Positions 17,693 to 25,892 of a DNA stretch of 64,000 nt are shown here, piece by piece. The notes beneath the pieces are model-generated. The model did no database searches. It was not told where the DNA came from and saw only the letters and a list, made by a program, of their open reading frames with translations. A program made the translations under genes and the position numbers. Position 1 is the stretch's first letter, and each line of letters starts with the position of its first letter. Origin of the DNA: Oscillospiraceae bacterium (GTDB lineage: Bacteria > Bacillota > Clostridia > Oscillospirales > Oscillospiraceae); assembly GCA_017415425.1 (NCBI GenBank), contig JAFQGT010000006.1:1-64000 (forward strand). Direction: 5' to 3'.

Positions 17693-18548
17693 GGTTTTTA
17701 CCCAGGAAGAACAGCGCCAGAGTGCCGGGACCGGAGTGGGAGCCGATCACCGCGCCTACATAGTAGATCATCACATTCTTCACGCCGTAGAGCTCTTTTA
17801 CCAGCTTCTCCAGATGCTGGGCGTCTTCCATACAGTCGCCGTGACAAATGAAGACGGTATCGTTCTCACCGGGAAGACCCAGCTCGCCCATCTTCTTGGC
17901 AAGGGCTTCAATGGAGGCTTTTCTGCCACGGGTCTTGGAAACGTTGATCAGATGGCCTTGGTCATCCACGTGGAGGACCGGCTTGATCTGCAGCATCGTT
18001 CCCACCAGGGCGGTAGCCGCGCTGACCCGTCCGCCCCGCTTCAGATACATCAGATCATCTACGGTGAACCAGTGACACAGATTGTATTTGCGTTCCTCAC
18101 ACCAGTTGGTCAGATCGTCCAAAGACAGACCTGCGTCCCGCTTTTGGCAGGCGTAATAGACCAAAAGACCCTGACCCAGAGAGGCGCACAGAGTGTCCAC
18201 AACACGGATGGTCCGGTCGGGGTAGGTTTCCATCAGTTCGCTTGCGGCGATCACGGCGCTTTGGTAGGTGGTGGAAAGACCGGAGGAGAATGCCAGAACC
18301 AGCACATCCTCACCGGATTTCACAACGGGCTCAATGACCTCCTGCCAGCCGGTGGGGTTCACCGCGGAGGTGGAAGCGGTTTCTCCGGCCCGCAGACCGG
18401 CAAACATATCCTTCAGCCACTGCTCCGAATAAGAGGAGACTGCCTGGCCCTGAAAATTCACACTCAGAGGGACTACGGACAGATCCAGTTCCTCATACAT
18501 AGACTGGGGAAAGTCACAACAGGTATCGGTGACGATGCGATAAGACAT
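17688..18548 (-). CDS. DegV family fatty-acid-binding protein
   Basis: 286 residues, normal for DegV/FakB proteins, which hold a fatty acid and may present it to a fatty acid kinase. Typical features are the N-terminus MSYRIVTDTCCDFP, the conserved segment ASTSAVNPTGW, LAFSSGLSTTYQSA, the hydrophobic pocket segment YLKRGGRVSAATALVGTMLQIKPVL, and the ending IGSHSGPGTLALFFLG. AAGGAGCG precedes the start. It is a single gene on the minus strand, divergent from the CDF gene. No kinase partner is in the window, so fatty-acid incorporation is inferred only from the family. Confidence 0.92.
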   Translation of the reverse strand: MSYRIVTDTCCDFPQSMYEELDLSVVPLSVNFQGQAVSSYSEQWLKDMFAGLRAGETASTSAVNPTGWQEVIEPVVKSGEDVLVLAFSSGLSTTYQSAVIAASELMETYPDRTIRVVDTLCASLGQGLLVYYACQKRDAGLSLDDLTNWCEERKYNLCHWFTVDDLMYLKRGGRVSAATALVGTMLQIKPVLHVDDQGHLINVSKTRGRKASIEALAKKMGELGLPGENDTVFICHGDCMEDAQHLEKLVKELYGVKNVMIYYVGAVIGSHSGPGTLALFFLGKNR

Positions 18549-18571
18549 AAGATACGCTCCTTAAAAAATGC

Positions 18572-18600
18572 TTTACAGCGACTGCTCGCTGGACTATAAT
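18572..18600 (+). promoter_or_regulatory. Strong SigA-type promoter of the CDF gene
   Basis: TTTACA, a 17-base spacer, then a perfect TATAAT. Transcription would start near 18607, giving an untranslated leader of about 140 bases before the GTG start of the metal efflux gene. Confidence 0.75.
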
Positions 18601-18691
18601 ATTGAACGAAAACATCATACAAAAGAAATGGGAAAAAGTCATCCCCCGGCGGGAAGAAATCCTCAAAAACGGCGCTCCCCGGGGTAGAATC

Positions 18692-18718
18692 CGCAACTCT
18701 ACTGGCAGTAGAGTTGCG
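18692..18718 (+). promoter_or_regulatory. Perfect inverted repeat in the CDF leader
   Basis: CGCAACTCTACT and AGTAGAGTTGCG are 12-base perfect arms around GGC, lying between the promoter and the start of the metal efflux gene. No T run follows, so it is not a simple terminator. An upstream CCCCGG/CCGGGG pair could form a second helix in the same leader. It may be an operator or an RNA regulatory element. Confidence 0.5.
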
Positions 18719-18748
18719 AAAATGTGCGAAAAACGGAGGTGTTTTTCT

Positions 18749-19927
18749 GTGACAAGGCTGTTTTTGCGATTGTTTGTGAAGAATTACCAAGAAAAGGAAA
18801 ATCCCGGTGTCCGCGCCCGGGTGGGAAAGCTCTCCGGCTTGGTGGGCATTTTTTGCAACGTATTGCTGTGCGTCGGCAAGCTGATGGTAGGCGCGATCTC
18901 CGGCTCTGTGTCCATTACTGCAGACGCAATGAACAATTTATCCGACGCCGCATCTTCCGTTGTGACCCTCATCGGCTTCAAGCTGGCGGAGCGTCCGGCG
19001 GACGAAGATCACCCCTACGGTCACGCCCGGTATGAGTATCTGTCCGGTCTTGCGGTTGCGGCGCTGATCTTGATCATCGGCTTCGAGCTGGGAAAAACCT
19101 CTGTGGAAAAGATCCTTCACCCTGCGGCTGTGGCGTTCTCCGCTCCTCTGGTGATCGTGCTGGTAGGCTCGATCCTGGTGAAGCTGTGGATGTTTGTGTT
19201 CAACCGGTACTTAGGCAGGCATATCAGCTCCGGCGCGCTACTGGCTACCGCCGCCGACAGCCGAAACGATGTGATCTCCACCGGCGCGGTGTTGATCGCC
19301 GCCATTTTCGAGGGATTCACCGGTTATAAGGTGGACGGCTTTATGGGTCTGGCTGTGGCTTTCTTTATTTTGTACAGCGGTGTCCAGATGGCAAAGGAAA
19401 CCATCAGCCCTCTGCTGGGCGAGTCCGCCAGTCCCGAACTGCAAAAAAGCATCGTCAGCGCCATATCCCAAGAGGAATCGGTGCTGGGTTACCACGATCT
19501 GATGGTCCACGATTACGGCCCCGGTCAGCGGTTTGCCTCGATGCACGTGGAGATGGATCAGGAGCAGGATGCCCTGGTCTGCCACGAGCTGATCGACAGC
19601 CTGGAGCGCAAGTGCCTCCGGGAAATGGGGGTACATTTGGTGATCCACTACGATCCGGTGGTGGTGGGAGATGAAAAGCTGGACGAAATGCGGCAGTTTT
19701 TGCAGCAGAGTCTTTTTGAGTATCACGAAAGGCTATCTCTCCACGATTTTCGTATGGTGCAGGGTAAAAAGCACATCAATCTGATTTTCGACATTGCCTT
19801 ACCCCAGGAGTTGCGGGGGCAGGAAAAGGCCATTAAGGCCCATATGCAAAACGCCCTGGCCCAGAAGGACCAGAGCGAGTATCATTTGGTGGTGACCTTT
19901 GACCCGGAGGCCTTTAATCAGCACTGA
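18749..19927 (+). CDS. Cation diffusion facilitator (CDF) metal efflux protein
   Basis: 392 residues. The family exports Zn2+, Mn2+, Fe2+ or similar ions in exchange for protons. About six transmembrane helices are visible. Metal-site motifs are DAMNNLSDAAS in helix 2, DEDHPYGHARYEY after it, and ATAADSRNDVIST in helix 5. A cytoplasmic C-terminal dimerisation domain is followed by an extra roughly 85-residue tail. The GTG at 18749 is chosen because ACGGAGGTG lies 8 bases before it; upstream in-frame codons lie in the leader. Metal specificity cannot be read with confidence. Confidence 0.9.
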   Translation: MTRLFLRLFVKNYQEKENPGVRARVGKLSGLVGIFCNVLLCVGKLMVGAISGSVSITADAMNNLSDAASSVVTLIGFKLAERPADEDHPYGHARYEYLSGLAVAALILIIGFELGKTSVEKILHPAAVAFSAPLVIVLVGSILVKLWMFVFNRYLGRHISSGALLATAADSRNDVISTGAVLIAAIFEGFTGYKVDGFMGLAVAFFILYSGVQMAKETISPLLGESASPELQKSIVSAISQEESVLGYHDLMVHDYGPGQRFASMHVEMDQEQDALVCHELIDSLERKCLREMGVHLVIHYDPVVVGDEKLDEMRQFLQQSLFEYHERLSLHDFRMVQGKKHINLIFDIALPQELRGQEKAIKAHMQNALAQKDQSEYHLVVTFDPEAFNQH

Positions 19928-20318
19928 ATTTTTTACCGGAAACCATCAGCAGGCAGGCCCACAGGAACAGGCCCAGCGCCCAATACTGGATGCAGACCAT
20001 CGGCGCGGTGAACATCACCAGCAGCACGTGGAGCACAAGACCTGCCTGGCTGGTCAGATTTACTGACAACAGGTTCAGCACCAGCAGCACCAGCGCCAAA
20101 ATCAATACGACCAAACTGATCAGCCGCAGGATCTTCAAGGTCCTGCGGTCCTTTTCTTTCCACGCCTGCCAGACAAGGACCGCCGGCGGCAGAAAGAAGA
20201 GGATGCCGGTGAGCACCAACATAAATTTACCAAAGCCGTAGGCCTCGTCCACAAAACCCAGGCCCACACACAAGCAATAAAGCACAGCCCACAGGCTGTA
20301 AAGCAGGGATTTTTTCAT
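19914..20318 (-). CDS. Small hydrophobic membrane protein, unknown function
   Basis: 134 residues with four predicted membrane helices (about 6-25, 30-50, 63-85 and 95-125) and a short basic loop (WKEKDRRTLK). No family recognised. AAGGAGCG precedes the ATG. Its last codons overlap the converging end of the CDF gene by 14 bases, so the two transcripts are antisense at their 3' ends. Confidence 0.75.
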   Translation of the reverse strand: MKKSLLYSLWAVLYCLCVGLGFVDEAYGFGKFMLVLTGILFFLPPAVLVWQAWKEKDRRTLKILRLISLVVLILALVLLVLNLLSVNLTSQAGLVLHVLLVMFTAPMVCIQYWALGLFLWACLLMVSGKKFSAD

Positions 20319-20403
20319 AAAGCGCTCCTTTTGACAGGTTCTTTTTGTATTTTACCCCAAACCGGGAAAAATGGCAAGGAAAATCCGCATTGTCAAAAAA
20401 AAC

Positions 20404-20432
20404 TGGACAGGCAGGGAAAGTACTGGTATAAT
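20404..20432 (+). promoter_or_regulatory. Promoter of the nrdR gene
   Basis: TGGACA, a 17-base spacer, then TATAAT, 35 bases before the nrdR ATG. Confidence 0.6.
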
Positions 20433-20466
20433 ATATAAAACTATGGATACAAGGAGGGCGTTTTTT

Positions 20467-20922
20467 ATGAAATGTCCGTTTTGTGGAGATCAAGAGAGCA
20501 AGGTAGTGGATTCCCGTCACTCGGAGGACGGTCAGAGTATCCGCCGCCGCAGAGAGTGTCTTGCCTGCCAGCGCCGGTTCACCACCTATGAGATCGTGGA
20601 GAGCCTGCCTATCATCGTGGTGAAGCGAGACGGCAGCCGCCAGGCCTTTGACCGGAACAAGATCCTTAATTCTATGGTTCGCGCTTTCGATAAGCGGCAG
20701 GTGGCGGTCTCTGATCTGGATCGGATCACCACTGAGATCGAGCAGACCATTCAAAACACCCTGGAGCGGGAAGTGACCACCGACGCCATCGGTCAGATGG
20801 TTATGGAGCGGATCAAGCCTCTGGACGAAGTGGCCTACATCCGGTTCGCATCTGTGTACCGCCGGTTCCAGGATGTGCGCAGCTTCATCCACGAGATCGA
20901 GAAATTCCTGGAGGAGCAATAA
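20467..20922 (+). CDS. nrdR: Transcriptional repressor NrdR
   Basis: 151 residues, the usual length. It senses dATP/ATP and represses ribonucleotide reductase genes. The N-terminal zinc ribbon has MKCPFCG and CLACQRRFTTYE; the ATP-cone follows (VVKRDGSRQAFDRNKIL...). AAGGAGGG lies 8 bases before the ATG; an upstream in-frame extension has no ribosome binding site and is not used. No ribonucleotide reductase gene lies in the window. Confidence 0.97.
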   Translation: MKCPFCGDQESKVVDSRHSEDGQSIRRRRECLACQRRFTTYEIVESLPIIVVKRDGSRQAFDRNKILNSMVRAFDKRQVAVSDLDRITTEIEQTIQNTLEREVTTDAIGQMVMERIKPLDEVAYIRFASVYRRFQDVRSFIHEIEKFLEEQ

Positions 20923-20934
20923 GGAGTTTACCCT

Positions 20935-21384
20935 ATGGAGATCATTACAAAGATATTTGATTTCGACTTTGCGACCCTGGTACCGGATTTGTCCCCTATA
21001 TTGGATAATGTGGTTACCATTATGCGGGTGGCGATACTGGCGGGTCCGATTCTGCTGCTGGTGATGGGGCTTATGTATCTGCTGATTGTCCCCAAGGAAG
21101 CCAACCATTGGATGGGCTACCGTACATATTTCGGTATGGGCAGCGTACAGGCCTGGAACTGCACCCAGAAGATCGCGGGCTATACATTCAGCGGTCTGGG
21201 ACTTGTGCTGCTGATCGTTATGCTGGTGGTGTCCGGCAGTTTTGCGAAGATGGAGCAAAACCAGCTGGTGACCGCGGCGGCAAAAAGCCTTCTGTGGCAG
21301 GCGGGGCTGGTGATCTTGGCCCGGCTGGTGGTGAGCCTTGCGGTCACCATTCTGTTTGACAGAAAGGGCGAGCGCCGTAAATAA
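20935..21384 (+). CDS. SdpI-family membrane protein
   Basis: 149 residues with about four membrane helices. The block MGYRTYFGMGSVQAWNCTQKIAG matches the SdpI signature (GYRT, then a W about 12 residues later). SdpI is the immunity and signalling protein for the SdpC toxin in Bacillus, but many SdpI-like proteins are not linked to a toxin, and none is seen here. GGAG precedes the start. It follows nrdR by 12 bases and is probably cotranscribed. Confidence 0.7.
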   Translation: MEIITKIFDFDFATLVPDLSPILDNVVTIMRVAILAGPILLLVMGLMYLLIVPKEANHWMGYRTYFGMGSVQAWNCTQKIAGYTFSGLGLVLLIVMLVVSGSFAKMEQNQLVTAAAKSLLWQAGLVILARLVVSLAVTILFDRKGERRK

Positions 21385-21392
21385 ATTCATAA

Positions 21393-21421
21393 CCGCCGGT
21401 CTTGTACCGGCGGTTTTTTTG
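21393..21421 (+). terminator. Terminator of the nrdR-SdpI transcript
   Basis: ACCGCCGGT and ACCGGCGGT form a 9-bp stem with a CTTGT loop, followed by TTTTTTT. Confidence 0.9.
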
Positions 21422-21458
21422 TGCTATCATAAGGAAAACACGCTGCAGGAGGTCTGCT

Positions 21459-21935
21459 ATGGAAATTCGTTTTGCCAGGACACAGGATGTGCCAGATATC
21501 ATCACCCTACTGCGGCAGGTGGGACAGGTGCATCATCAGGGCCGCCCGGATATTTTTCGGGAAAAGGCGCAAAAATACGGTCCGTCCCAGGTGCTGGCGC
21601 TGTTGGACAATCCTCTGACTCCCATTTTTGTGGCGGCAGAGGGTGGCCGGGTGCTGGGCTACGGAGTATGCCAGATCAAAACCTACTATCAGGATCCGGT
21701 GATCCGGGATCACACGGAGTTGTACATCGATGATTTGTGCGTAGACGAAAAGACGCGGGGTACAGGCATCGGCACGACGTTATATAAAGAGATCTGCCGC
21801 TACGCCAAAGCGCAGGGTTGCAGCAGCGTGACATTGAATGTGTGGTGCTGCAACGAAGCGGCTATGAGATTTTATGAATCTCTGGGACTTCGTCCCCAGA
21901 AGATCGGTATGGAGGCAAGTCTGGAGGAGACCTGA
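21459..21935 (+). CDS. GNAT family N-acetyltransferase
   Basis: 158 residues. The acetyl-CoA-binding motif A is visible as LYIDDLCVDEKTRGTGIGTTLYKEICRYA (R/Q-x-x-G-x-G/A type), followed by a beta strand and helix ending in NEAAMRFYESLGLRPQ, as in Rim-like GNATs. Substrate unknown. The ATG at 21459 has GCAGGAGG 6 bases upstream. Its stop overlaps the rlmD start by one base, so the two are translationally coupled and this enzyme might act on a ribosomal or RNA-related target; that is inference. Confidence 0.9.
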   Translation: MEIRFARTQDVPDIITLLRQVGQVHHQGRPDIFREKAQKYGPSQVLALLDNPLTPIFVAAEGGRVLGYGVCQIKTYYQDPVIRDHTELYIDDLCVDEKTRGTGIGTTLYKEICRYAKAQGCSSVTLNVWCCNEAAMRFYESLGLRPQKIGMEASLEET

Positions 21936-23299
21936 TGCTGGAAAAAAACAAGCAATATGAGGCGGTGGTCACCGACTACACCGCCGAGGGTCAGGGTGTC
22001 GCCCACGTGGAAGGGTGCGCGGTGTTTTTGCCCAATGCCATCGCCGGGGAGAAATACATCATCCGGATCGAAAAGGCCCAAAAGACCTGGGCAGCGGGAA
22101 AGATCGTGGAGGTTTTGGAACGATCCTGCCATCGGGTGAACCGGGAATGCCCCGTGGCCAAGCTTTGCGGCGGCTGCGACTTCTGGCATATGGACTATGA
22201 AGAGGAGACCCGGCTGAAGGCAGAGCGGGTGCGCCAGACTTTGAACCGCATCGGGGGTCAGCAACTGGAAACACTTCCCATTCTGTCTGCCCCCACCTGC
22301 TACGGCTACCGGAATAAGGCGCAGTATCCCGTATCCAGTCAAAAAGGCAGAGCCTTTGCGGGGTTTTTCCGCGCCGGAACGCACCAGGTAGTGGAAAATA
22401 AGCGGTGTCTGATCCTGCCGGAGGAGAGCGATCGGGTGAAGGATGCGGTCATCGACTATATGAACCAGTACCGGGTGTCGGCCTACGATGAACTGACCCA
22501 TAAGGGTCTGGTGCGGCACATTTATGTGCGCCGGGGCGGGGTTTCCGGGCAGATTCTGGTGTGTCTGGTGGTGGGTGGCAGAAAGCTGCCCCATATCCCG
22601 GAGCTGATTGGGCGGCTGAAAAAGATCCCTGGATTTGCCACTTTGGTACTGGGGGTGAATACCCGGCCGGGCAACGCGGTACTGGGTGAGGAATTTATTA
22701 CCCTCTACGGGGAAGGGTTCATTGAAGACACCCTGTGCGGGCTGACCTTCCGTCTGTCCCCCCGATCCTTTTATCAGGTGAATCACCACCAGGCCCAGCG
22801 GCTGTATGAAGCAGCCATCCGGCAAGCAGGCATTACCAAGAATGATCTGGTTCTGGATCTGTACTGCGGCGTGGGTACCATCACCCTTGCGATGGCTGCC
22901 GCTGCAGGTAAGGTCATCGGCGTGGAGGTGGTGGAGCAGGCGGTGGAAGACGCCCGGGAAAACGCACGCCGCAACGGCATCGAAAACGCGGAATTTTTCT
23001 GCGGTGACGCAGGAAAGGCGGCCCTCTCTCTGGAGCAGCAGGGTATCCGCCCGGATGTGGTGGTGGTGGATCCCCCCAGAAAGGGTCTGAACGCCGATAC
23101 CATTGAAGCGCTGGAGCGGATGGCGCCCCGGCGGATCGTGTATGTGTCCTGTGACCCGGCTACCTTGGCCCGGGATGTGGCACTGCTGGAGCAGCGGGGG
23201 TATACCCTGCAAAACGCACAGGCGGTGGATCTGTTCCCCCGCTGCGCCCACGTGGAATCGGTTGCTCTTTTGACCCGGAAAGAGAGTCAGTGCCAATAA
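21935..23299 (+). CDS. rlmD: 23S rRNA (uracil-C5)-methyltransferase, RlmD/TrmA family
   Basis: 454 residues. An N-terminal TRAM domain (about 1-60) is followed by the iron-sulfur cysteines in ECPVAKLCGGC plus KRC near residue 160, the SAM-binding motif LDLYCGVGTITLAMA, and the catalytic segment VSCDPATLARD with the nucleophilic cysteine. VVVDPPRKGL is also typical. Such enzymes methylate a uridine in 23S rRNA; paralogues act on U747/U1939 or tRNA U54, so the exact target is not certain. The start overlaps the GNAT stop (TGATG). Confidence 0.92.
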   Translation: MLEKNKQYEAVVTDYTAEGQGVAHVEGCAVFLPNAIAGEKYIIRIEKAQKTWAAGKIVEVLERSCHRVNRECPVAKLCGGCDFWHMDYEEETRLKAERVRQTLNRIGGQQLETLPILSAPTCYGYRNKAQYPVSSQKGRAFAGFFRAGTHQVVENKRCLILPEESDRVKDAVIDYMNQYRVSAYDELTHKGLVRHIYVRRGGVSGQILVCLVVGGRKLPHIPELIGRLKKIPGFATLVLGVNTRPGNAVLGEEFITLYGEGFIEDTLCGLTFRLSPRSFYQVNHHQAQRLYEAAIRQAGITKNDLVLDLYCGVGTITLAMAAAAGKVIGVEVVEQAVEDARENARRNGIENAEFFCGDAGKAALSLEQQGIRPDVVVVDPPRKGLNADTIEALERMAPRRIVYVSCDPATLARDVALLEQRGYTLQNAQAVDLFPRCAHVESVALLTRKESQCQ

Positions 23300-23305
23300 A
23301 ATCCA

Positions 23306-24502
23306 ATGAACCGGGAGAAGAGCGTGCGTATGAAACTGACCTATACCCATACCAAATACGTGGCCTATTTCGGCTTGTTTACCCAAGCTATCGTGCTGAA
23401 TCTGCTGCCGCTGCTGTTTGTGTCCTTGCAGAAGGAATTCTCTCTGGGGCTGGATCAGATCAGCTTTTTGATCTCAATGAATTTCGTGATCCAGATCGTC
23501 ACGGATCTGGTATCGGCGCAGTATCTGGATCGGGTCGGCTACCGGAGGATCCTGCAGACGGCGCTGGGTGTGGTGGTAGTGGGAATGTCCGGCATTTCCC
23601 TGCTGCCCTTTCTGATAGAGCCCTTTGTGGGCCTGTGCATTTGCTACGGCATCAGCGCGGTAGGCGCCGGTTTGCTAGAGGTGACGGTGTCCCCCGTTGT
23701 GGAAGCACTGCCCGGCAAGGAAAAGGTATCGGCTATGGGCGTGCTGCACTCCTTCTACTGCTGGGGACACGTATCGGTTGTGCTGGGAACCACCGCATAT
23801 TTTTTGCTGTTCGGTGGGGAGAACTGGCGTCTGCTGCCGGCGTTGTGGATGGTGATCCCTTTTTTGAATCTGGTGCTGTGCAGCTTTGTGCCGATGCGGC
23901 AGCTGGGGGAGGATCAGCCTTCCGTAAAGATGGGGCAGCTATTCCGGTCCAAGCTGTTTTGGGTGTTTTTGCTGCTGATGCTCTGCGCCGGTGCTTCGGA
24001 GCAGGCGATGAGCCAGTGGGCATCTTACTTTGCCGAGCAGGGGCTTAAAATCAGCAAGACCCTGGGAGATCTGCTGGGACCCTGTGTGTTTGCGGTGCTG
24101 ATGGGCATATCTCGGGCGCTGTTTGGTGGGCGCGGGGATTCTATTGATGTGAGAAAATGGCTGTTTCTGGCAGGCTTGTTGTGTGTCGGCAGCTACTTGC
24201 TGGCGGTGTTTGCGCCGCACCCGGTGCTGTCGCTGGCGGGCTGTGGTCTGGCTGGATTTGGCGTGGGTATTCTATGGCCGGGAACCCTAAGTCTTGCCAG
24301 CAGAAAGCTCCCTACAGGGGGCTCGATGATATTTGCCTTGCTGGCGCTGGCGGGGGATATGGGCTGTGCCGCGGGCCCGGCGCTGAACGGCTTGGTGACC
24401 CAAAACACCGGATCGATGCACAAAGGATTGCTGGCGGCCTCCATATTCCCTTTGCTTTTGGTGACAGGTCTGTGGCTGCTGAAAAAAGACAAGAAGGTAT
24501 AA
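23306..24502 (+). CDS. Major facilitator superfamily transporter
   Basis: 398 residues, about 12 transmembrane helices, with a DRVGYRR loop between helices 2 and 3 as in MFS proteins. The general look (FxGSLxxG-like pattern, long second half) is similar to the sugar-permease-like MFS group (FucP/TsgA type), but the substrate cannot be told. The ATG at 23306 is used; an in-frame ATG at 23330 is a fair alternative. It follows rlmD by 6 bases and ends at a strong terminator. Confidence 0.85.
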   Translation: MNREKSVRMKLTYTHTKYVAYFGLFTQAIVLNLLPLLFVSLQKEFSLGLDQISFLISMNFVIQIVTDLVSAQYLDRVGYRRILQTALGVVVVGMSGISLLPFLIEPFVGLCICYGISAVGAGLLEVTVSPVVEALPGKEKVSAMGVLHSFYCWGHVSVVLGTTAYFLLFGGENWRLLPALWMVIPFLNLVLCSFVPMRQLGEDQPSVKMGQLFRSKLFWVFLLLMLCAGASEQAMSQWASYFAEQGLKISKTLGDLLGPCVFAVLMGISRALFGGRGDSIDVRKWLFLAGLLCVGSYLLAVFAPHPVLSLAGCGLAGFGVGILWPGTLSLASRKLPTGGSMIFALLALAGDMGCAAGPALNGLVTQNTGSMHKGLLAASIFPLLLVTGLWLLKKDKKV

Positions 24503-24535
24503 AAATCCCGGAACGCCAACGCGTTCCGGGATTTT
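24502..24535. terminator. Terminator between MFS and DUF4430 genes
   Basis: AAAATCCCGGAACGC and GCGTTCCGGGATTTT form a 15-bp perfect stem with a CAAC loop. It ends in T's on the plus strand and starts in A's, so it may serve both converging genes. Confidence 0.88.
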
Positions 24536-24543
24536 GGTTTGCG

Positions 24544-24933
24544 TTATTCTTTGGTGTAGACGAACTTGTAGGTTGCGCCGTCCTCAATGAGGGTCTTGTC
24601 AATGCCGGTGGTGGCGTATTCGTCATTGATGTAGAAGGCCCAGTAAGCGCCGGTCTCCTCATAAATGGCGGCTTCGCCGTCCACGACTTCAATATAGATG
24701 CCGTAGGGGCCCTCGTAGCCTTCCACAACGCCCTTGCTCAGCAGGACGTCTCCTAGATAATCCACATCGCTCATACAGGCGATGGTGCGGGTGCTGTAGT
24801 CGCTGTGGACCACCTCCACAGAGAAGTTCTTGATACCGGACTTCTCGGGTGATCGGGTGACAAAGCCGATCAGGGCCAATCCCAGGATTACCAGAATCAT
24901 AATCAGGGAGACGGAGATGCTTCTTTTGCTCAT
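24544..24933 (-). CDS. DUF4430 (transcobalamin-like) membrane-anchored protein
   Basis: 129 residues: one N-terminal membrane helix or signal anchor (about residues 6-26), then an outside domain of about 100 residues. The pattern LLSKGVVEGYEGPYGIYIEVVDGEAAIYEETGAYWAFYINDEYATTGIDKTLIEDGATYKFVYT matches DUF4430, which resembles the C-terminal domain of transcobalamin/intrinsic factor. GGAGG precedes the ATG at 24933. A cobalamin riboswitch lies upstream on the same strand. Together these point to a role in binding or handling a corrinoid at the cell surface, but no transporter genes follow. Confidence 0.82.
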   Translation of the reverse strand: MSKRSISVSLIMILVILGLALIGFVTRSPEKSGIKNFSVEVVHSDYSTRTIACMSDVDYLGDVLLSKGVVEGYEGPYGIYIEVVDGEAAIYEETGAYWAFYINDEYATTGIDKTLIEDGATYKFVYTKE

Positions 24934-25032
24934 AAAAATTCCTCCTAAAAAATCTTGCGCCCGGCGCTTAACGCCGTGGCTGTTTTTTTGCGACAAACCG
25001 CTCCTTTTGTAGATCCGCAAAAGGAAGGAGAT

Positions 25033-25240
25033 AGCTGTTTTCGTAGGTCTTCTGACTGGTGCAGGGCAATTTCTGCAAGGCGCTTTGCCTTCCCGGTTTC
25101 CCAGTGACTGACTTTCGTCCTAAAACGCCTATCCTGCAGTTACAGCGGCGGTACCGTTCGGGATTCTCACCCGATTGTCTTGTTCAGCAGTTAGGGCCAT
25201 ACGCCCAAACTGCCACGAAAACACAGTGCTCGGTTGTCAA
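25033..25240 (-). ncRNA. Cobalamin (B12) riboswitch
   Basis: On the minus strand the segment contains, in order, GGTGAGAATCCCGAACGGTACCGCCGCTGTAA, GTCAGTCACTGGGAAACCGGGAAGGC and CAGTCAGAAGACCTACG. These are the conserved blocks of the adenosylcobalamin riboswitch, including the B12-box-like core. The stop-to-start space down to the DUF4430 ATG holds two stem-loops (CCTTTTGCGGATC...AAAAGG and CGGCGTTAAGCGCCG followed by ATTTTTT), which could be the expression platform. Boundaries are approximate. Confidence 0.93.
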
Positions 25241-25296
25241 GCAGATTGTACCACATGGGGTGGGCGTTGTCAATGGCAGCGGCGGCTGGGGTCAAT

Positions 25297-25339
25297 GCAA
25301 AAACCCGCTATGGGGGAAGTTTCCCTCACAGCGGGTTTT
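25297..25339 (-). terminator. Terminator after rqcP
   Basis: AAACCCGCT and AGCGGGTTT enclose an imperfect extension of the stem. Reading leftward it ends in TTTTTGC, directly after the rqcP stop. Confidence 0.8.
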
Positions 25340-25342
25340 GTT

Positions 25343-25582
25343 TCAGATTTCCTTATACATAGTCACCGCGTCATCCTTGCGGACATTGTCGGCCACCAGT
25401 ACCACTTCCACGGCTACGGTCCGTGCGCCCAGAGAAATCTCGATCCGGTCGCCTACCTTAACCTCGTAGCTGGCTTTTACCACTCGGCCGTTGACACTGA
25501 TCCGCCCGTTGTCACAGGCTTCGTTGGCCACGGTCCGGCGTTTGATCAGTCGGGAAACCTTCAGGTACTTGTCCAGGCGCAT
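25343..25582 (-). CDS. rqcP: S4-domain ribosome quality control protein RqcP (YabO/Hsp15 type)
   Basis: 79 residues with a single S4 domain: MRLDKYLKVSRLIKRRTVANEACDNGRISVNGRVVKASYEVKVGD. In Bacillus this protein binds obstructed 50S subunits and works with RqcH to add poly-alanine tails to stalled chains. rqcH is present in this window near 48 kb, so both partners are encoded here. One base separates it from the HU gene, so the two are one operon; yabO is also next to a SpoVB-like gene in Bacillus, as here. Confidence 0.9.
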   Translation of the reverse strand: MRLDKYLKVSRLIKRRTVANEACDNGRISVNGRVVKASYEVKVGDRIEISLGARTVAVEVVLVADNVRKDDAVTMYKEI

Positions 25583-25583
25583 C

Positions 25584-25859
25584 TTACTTGGCGACAGCGT
25601 CCTTCAGAGTCTTGCTGGCCTTGAATGCGGGCAGACGGGTTGCGGGGATCTGGATCTGCTCCTTGGTACGGGGATTGCGGCCCACGCGAGCGTCACGAGC
25701 CTTGACTTCGAAGATACCGAAGCCGGACAGGGAGACCTTCTCACCCTTCTTCAGTTCAGCGGTGATGGTTTCCACAGTGGCGTTGACAACGCGCTCAGCG
25801 TCCTTCTTGGTCAGGCCTGCCTTTTCGGCAACAGCGGCAATGAGTTCGGTTTTATTCAT
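25584..25859 (-). CDS. hup: HU family DNA-binding protein
   Basis: 91 residues, the standard HU length. Conserved features are MNKTELIAAVAEKAGLTKKDAE, GEKVSLSGFGIFEVKARDARVGRNPRT and the DNA-binding arm ending in IPATRLPAFKASKTLKDAV. Compacts DNA as a dimer. GAGGT precedes the start, and a good promoter lies between it and the flippase gene. HU sits where mazG (yabN) is found in Bacillus, between the SpoVB-like gene and yabO. Confidence 0.97.
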   Translation of the reverse strand: MNKTELIAAVAEKAGLTKKDAERVVNATVETITAELKKGEKVSLSGFGIFEVKARDARVGRNPRTKEQIQIPATRLPAFKASKTLKDAVAK

Positions 25860-25892
25860 AAAATATACCTCTTTTCAAAAGATTTACAATTT

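Noticed and set aside
18601..18748. N-terminal extension of the CDF protein from a TTG at 18602
   Set aside because: The extension covers the promoter-proximal leader and the inverted repeat; the GTG at 18749 has a good ribosome binding site and a family-like N-terminus.
18601..18748. NiCo or yybP-ykoY riboswitch before the CDF gene
   Set aside because: The conserved sequence blocks of these RNAs could not be recognised by eye; only a generic inverted repeat is supported.
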